From NCBI GenBank assembly GCA_905160935.1, contig CAJHZI010000547.1, forward strand, positions 2,853,001 to 2,917,000: 64,000 bases of DNA, read 5' to 3'. Within the stretch, counting starts at the first letter, position 1. Each line of letters opens with the position of its first letter. This DNA is from Enchytraeus crypticus. Lineage: Eukaryota > Annelida > Clitellata > Enchytraeida > Enchytraeidae. Below, in pieces: positions 61,646-64,000 of the stretch. The position numbers and the translations under genes were made by a program. The notes under the pieces are model-generated. The model did not search any database, was not told where the DNA came from, and worked only from the letters and a program-made list of their open reading frames with translations.

Positions 61646-62099
61646 AAGAAGTAGAATTATAAGAAATTATCCTAAGGTAATTAGTAAAAATATTCCATAC
61701 CTCGAATTTACGGAATTTGAGAAAAATTAAGCTTTAACCTCCAGGATCGTCCATGTTTCTCTTCCTAATACAATGCTAATTTATTATGTTATACATATAT
61801 ACGAAGCAAATTTGGAGATCTTAAATTTTCTACTTATAATATGAAAAACTATGCACTCAATAAATCAATAAAATAATATTGGAGATCTGGTTAATGCCGT
61901 ATTTATATGGGTGCCTGTTATTGCTGGACTTTATATTTGTTTTGAGTTTTTATATAAATATTCATAAGGTATTACTAAATTAAGTATACTTTTATCACTC
62001 GTAAAGCATGAATTTATTCGTAAGTAGTTTACCTGAATTTTCTGTTCAGGGTCAAGACTAGGGTCGTGAAATAGAGGAGCAACTGTGGTGTTAAAAGAA

Positions 62100-62940
62100 G
62101 AAGAAAATGTGTTTTATTTCACAAAATTTCACAGAATTCACAGAGTAATCACAAAGGGGGCTTGATTCTAGGCTCTATATATGAGAAAGAGATCTAAATT
62201 TAGGGGCTTAGCACCGAATTTAGGAGGACTTGACCCTCTAATGAATGATGAGTCATTGAAATATGGAATGAAGTTTAACATCAAAAAGACAAAAAGTGAT
62301 GAGAGTGTCTGTCCCATAATAAAGGTGAAGCCAATATCACAATAAATGGTATGAAATTGGAACAGGTAAGGAGTTTTAAATATTTGGGTCATACTATAAC
62401 TGATGATGGGAACTGCAAGATTGAAATATGCAGCAGGATTACACAAGCAAACGAGGCCTTCAGTAATATGATAGAACTATTAACAAAAAGTCTAAAGAAA
62501 GACACAAAGATAAAGATAGTGAAAACATTGGTTTGGACCACGCTATTATATGGACGTGTAACGTGGACCTTAAAGAAAGGAGAAAAAAGGAAACTAGAGG
62601 CACTGGAAATGTGGATATGGAGAAGAATTTAAAGGATTAGCTGGACTCAAAAAGTTACAAATTTGGATTTTCTGGAGAGAGTTAGTACAGATAGACAGTT
62701 GATAGATGTATTAAGAAACAGTAAGAAGAGTTGGGCAGGACACATTCTAAGAGGAGGGGGTGAACTAAAAGAGGTCATAGAAGATAGAATGGAAGGAAAA
62801 AGAGGCAGGGGCAGGCCGAGATTAGGTATGTTAGATGATTTAAAGACCCACTCATATGTGGAAATGAAGAGGAAAGCGGAAGACAGTGACGAGTGGAAGC
62901 GTTATATACCATGGACCTGCCAGTAGGCAGTGCACTAAGA
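62100..62940 (+). mobile_element. RTE-like LINE copy C (3' third)
   Basis: Plus strand: EQVRSFKYLGHTITDDGNCK, KSLKKDTKIKIVKTLVWTTL, a stop at about 62630, then RQLIDVLRNSKKSWAGHILR, GKRGRGRPRLGMLDDLKTHS and WKRYIPWTCQ. It ends GGCAGTGCACTAAGA. More diverged than copies A and B and opposite in orientation. Confidence 0.87.
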
Positions 62941-62944
62941 AAGC

Positions 62945-64000
62945 CCTCAACCCCTCTAGCATCGCCCCTGCTTTCTTCTTAATACAGCCCTGATTTACTT
63001 TGTTATATCTACATAAAATATATTCCAAGATTCTGCATTTTTTATTTTGCCTACTTCAGTGCAAATGCCAGATAACTGATTTATCAAATGTTGCAGCAGT
63101 TGATAGGTTTATCCTCAGATTTTTTTAAATGATGCGAAAATGCTTAAAACTCAAAATTAATAAGCGACAGGCCACTAATTCTAAGAGCTCTTTATTGCAA
63201 TTACTACTAAAGAGCTATTTAAGTATAATCATAGATCGTATGAGATTTATTCAACGACAGTATAACAATAGTTGTTTCCTTGCCTTCTTTTCAACATACA
63301 TGTAAACAACTTAAATTATTGTCTTCAATTTTCAAACCTAATTCTATAGAGTATATAGTATGTTAAGCTAAAAAAATTGTATTCTGTTGCTTTTAATCAT
63401 TATTGTTAAACTATTATTTCACGTAGTTAATGATAAATCTTATCATTTAAATTAAATCACACTAAGCCAAATCATTGTGACGACAATTAATAATTAATTA
63501 AGCCTATTGTGATAATTATTATTAATAATTAAATAGGCCTCTTATTAATAATAATTAAATTCCAGCAAATTAATAGTAAAATAATCGAGCAGGAAATTAA
63601 CGTTAAATCTGACCTTAGCTTAATGTAGGTACTTATTACAAGTTATTGGTTAATTTATCAATACTGTTTAGTTGATTAATATTTTCAATAAAAAAGAATT
63701 ATTAAACAATCAAGGATATTATTTACATGTAAATTATTTATAATAAAATATAAGCGATGTTAGTTTAAATTACATTAATGAATAGAACTAGTTGTGGTGA
63801 GCAGTTTTCAGTAGCCAGAATATCTGCAGCTGCTTAAGCTACCGTTCTAGGGAAACTTGCTGCTTGAATGAAAACCCAAACAACTTCTTGCTACATTAGC
63901 GTAGCAACCTGATGATGGAAGCAGATTACAGTGGATCTAGCAATTGAAATTCGATCAGCCTAACATTATTCCTCTCTTTCCTCGGATAACTTCTTACTCT
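62945..64000. other. No gene recognised
   Basis: AT-rich to the window edge; AATTAATTATTAATAATT-type runs near 63490-63560. Confidence 0.4.

Overview
This window is AT-rich, intron-containing animal DNA from an invertebrate (phylum not resolved). Two protein-coding genes can be read exon by exon with splice sites and phases that agree throughout. Most of the rest is transposable elements of several ages, simple repeats and unassigned AT-rich sequence. There is no sign of bacterial, organelle or viral genome organisation.

Gene 1 (plus strand, 2018-20000) has five coding exons for a complete 297-residue protein. It carries an N-terminal ubiquitin-like fold and about three ankyrin repeats, and it matches the ANKRD60 family in both architecture and local motifs. 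Its 13.9 kb first intron is a nest of mobile elements: a CR1/Jockey-like LINE (LINE-B), a non-autonomous Helitron inserted into that LINE's ORF, an L2/CR1-type LINE (LINE-A) carried inside the Helitron, and inverted-repeat elements.

Gene 2 (minus strand, 24405-39927) is a fibroblast growth factor receptor. Thirteen exons encode Ig domain II, Ig domain III, a transmembrane helix, the juxtamembrane segment, a complete tyrosine kinase with all catalytic residues, and a tail holding the conserved EEYLDL site. The signal peptide and any Ig I or acid box were not found and probably lie beyond 40 kb or outside the window. The two genes converge, with 4.4 kb of repeat-rich DNA between their stop codons.

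From 40 to 64 kb no gene was recognised. There are two tRNA-derived SINE families that recur through the whole window, a second nearly intact copy of an RTE-like LINE (a sister of the one in an FGFR intron), a hAT-type MITE, a third RTE 3' copy, LINE scraps and long TA microsatellites.

The most notable observations are these. Removing 3969-7164 (a Helitron, TC...CTAG between A and T) restores the interrupted LINE reading frame exactly. The last six FGFR kinase exons all have tandem repeats abutting or overlapping their splice acceptors; at two of them the repeat unit includes the exon edge itself, which creates decoy acceptors. A 1 kb fold-back element is built from modules that also occur singly elsewhere in the window. 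A pair of perfect 18-bp hairpins bounds a LINE fragment right beside ANKRD60 exon 2.
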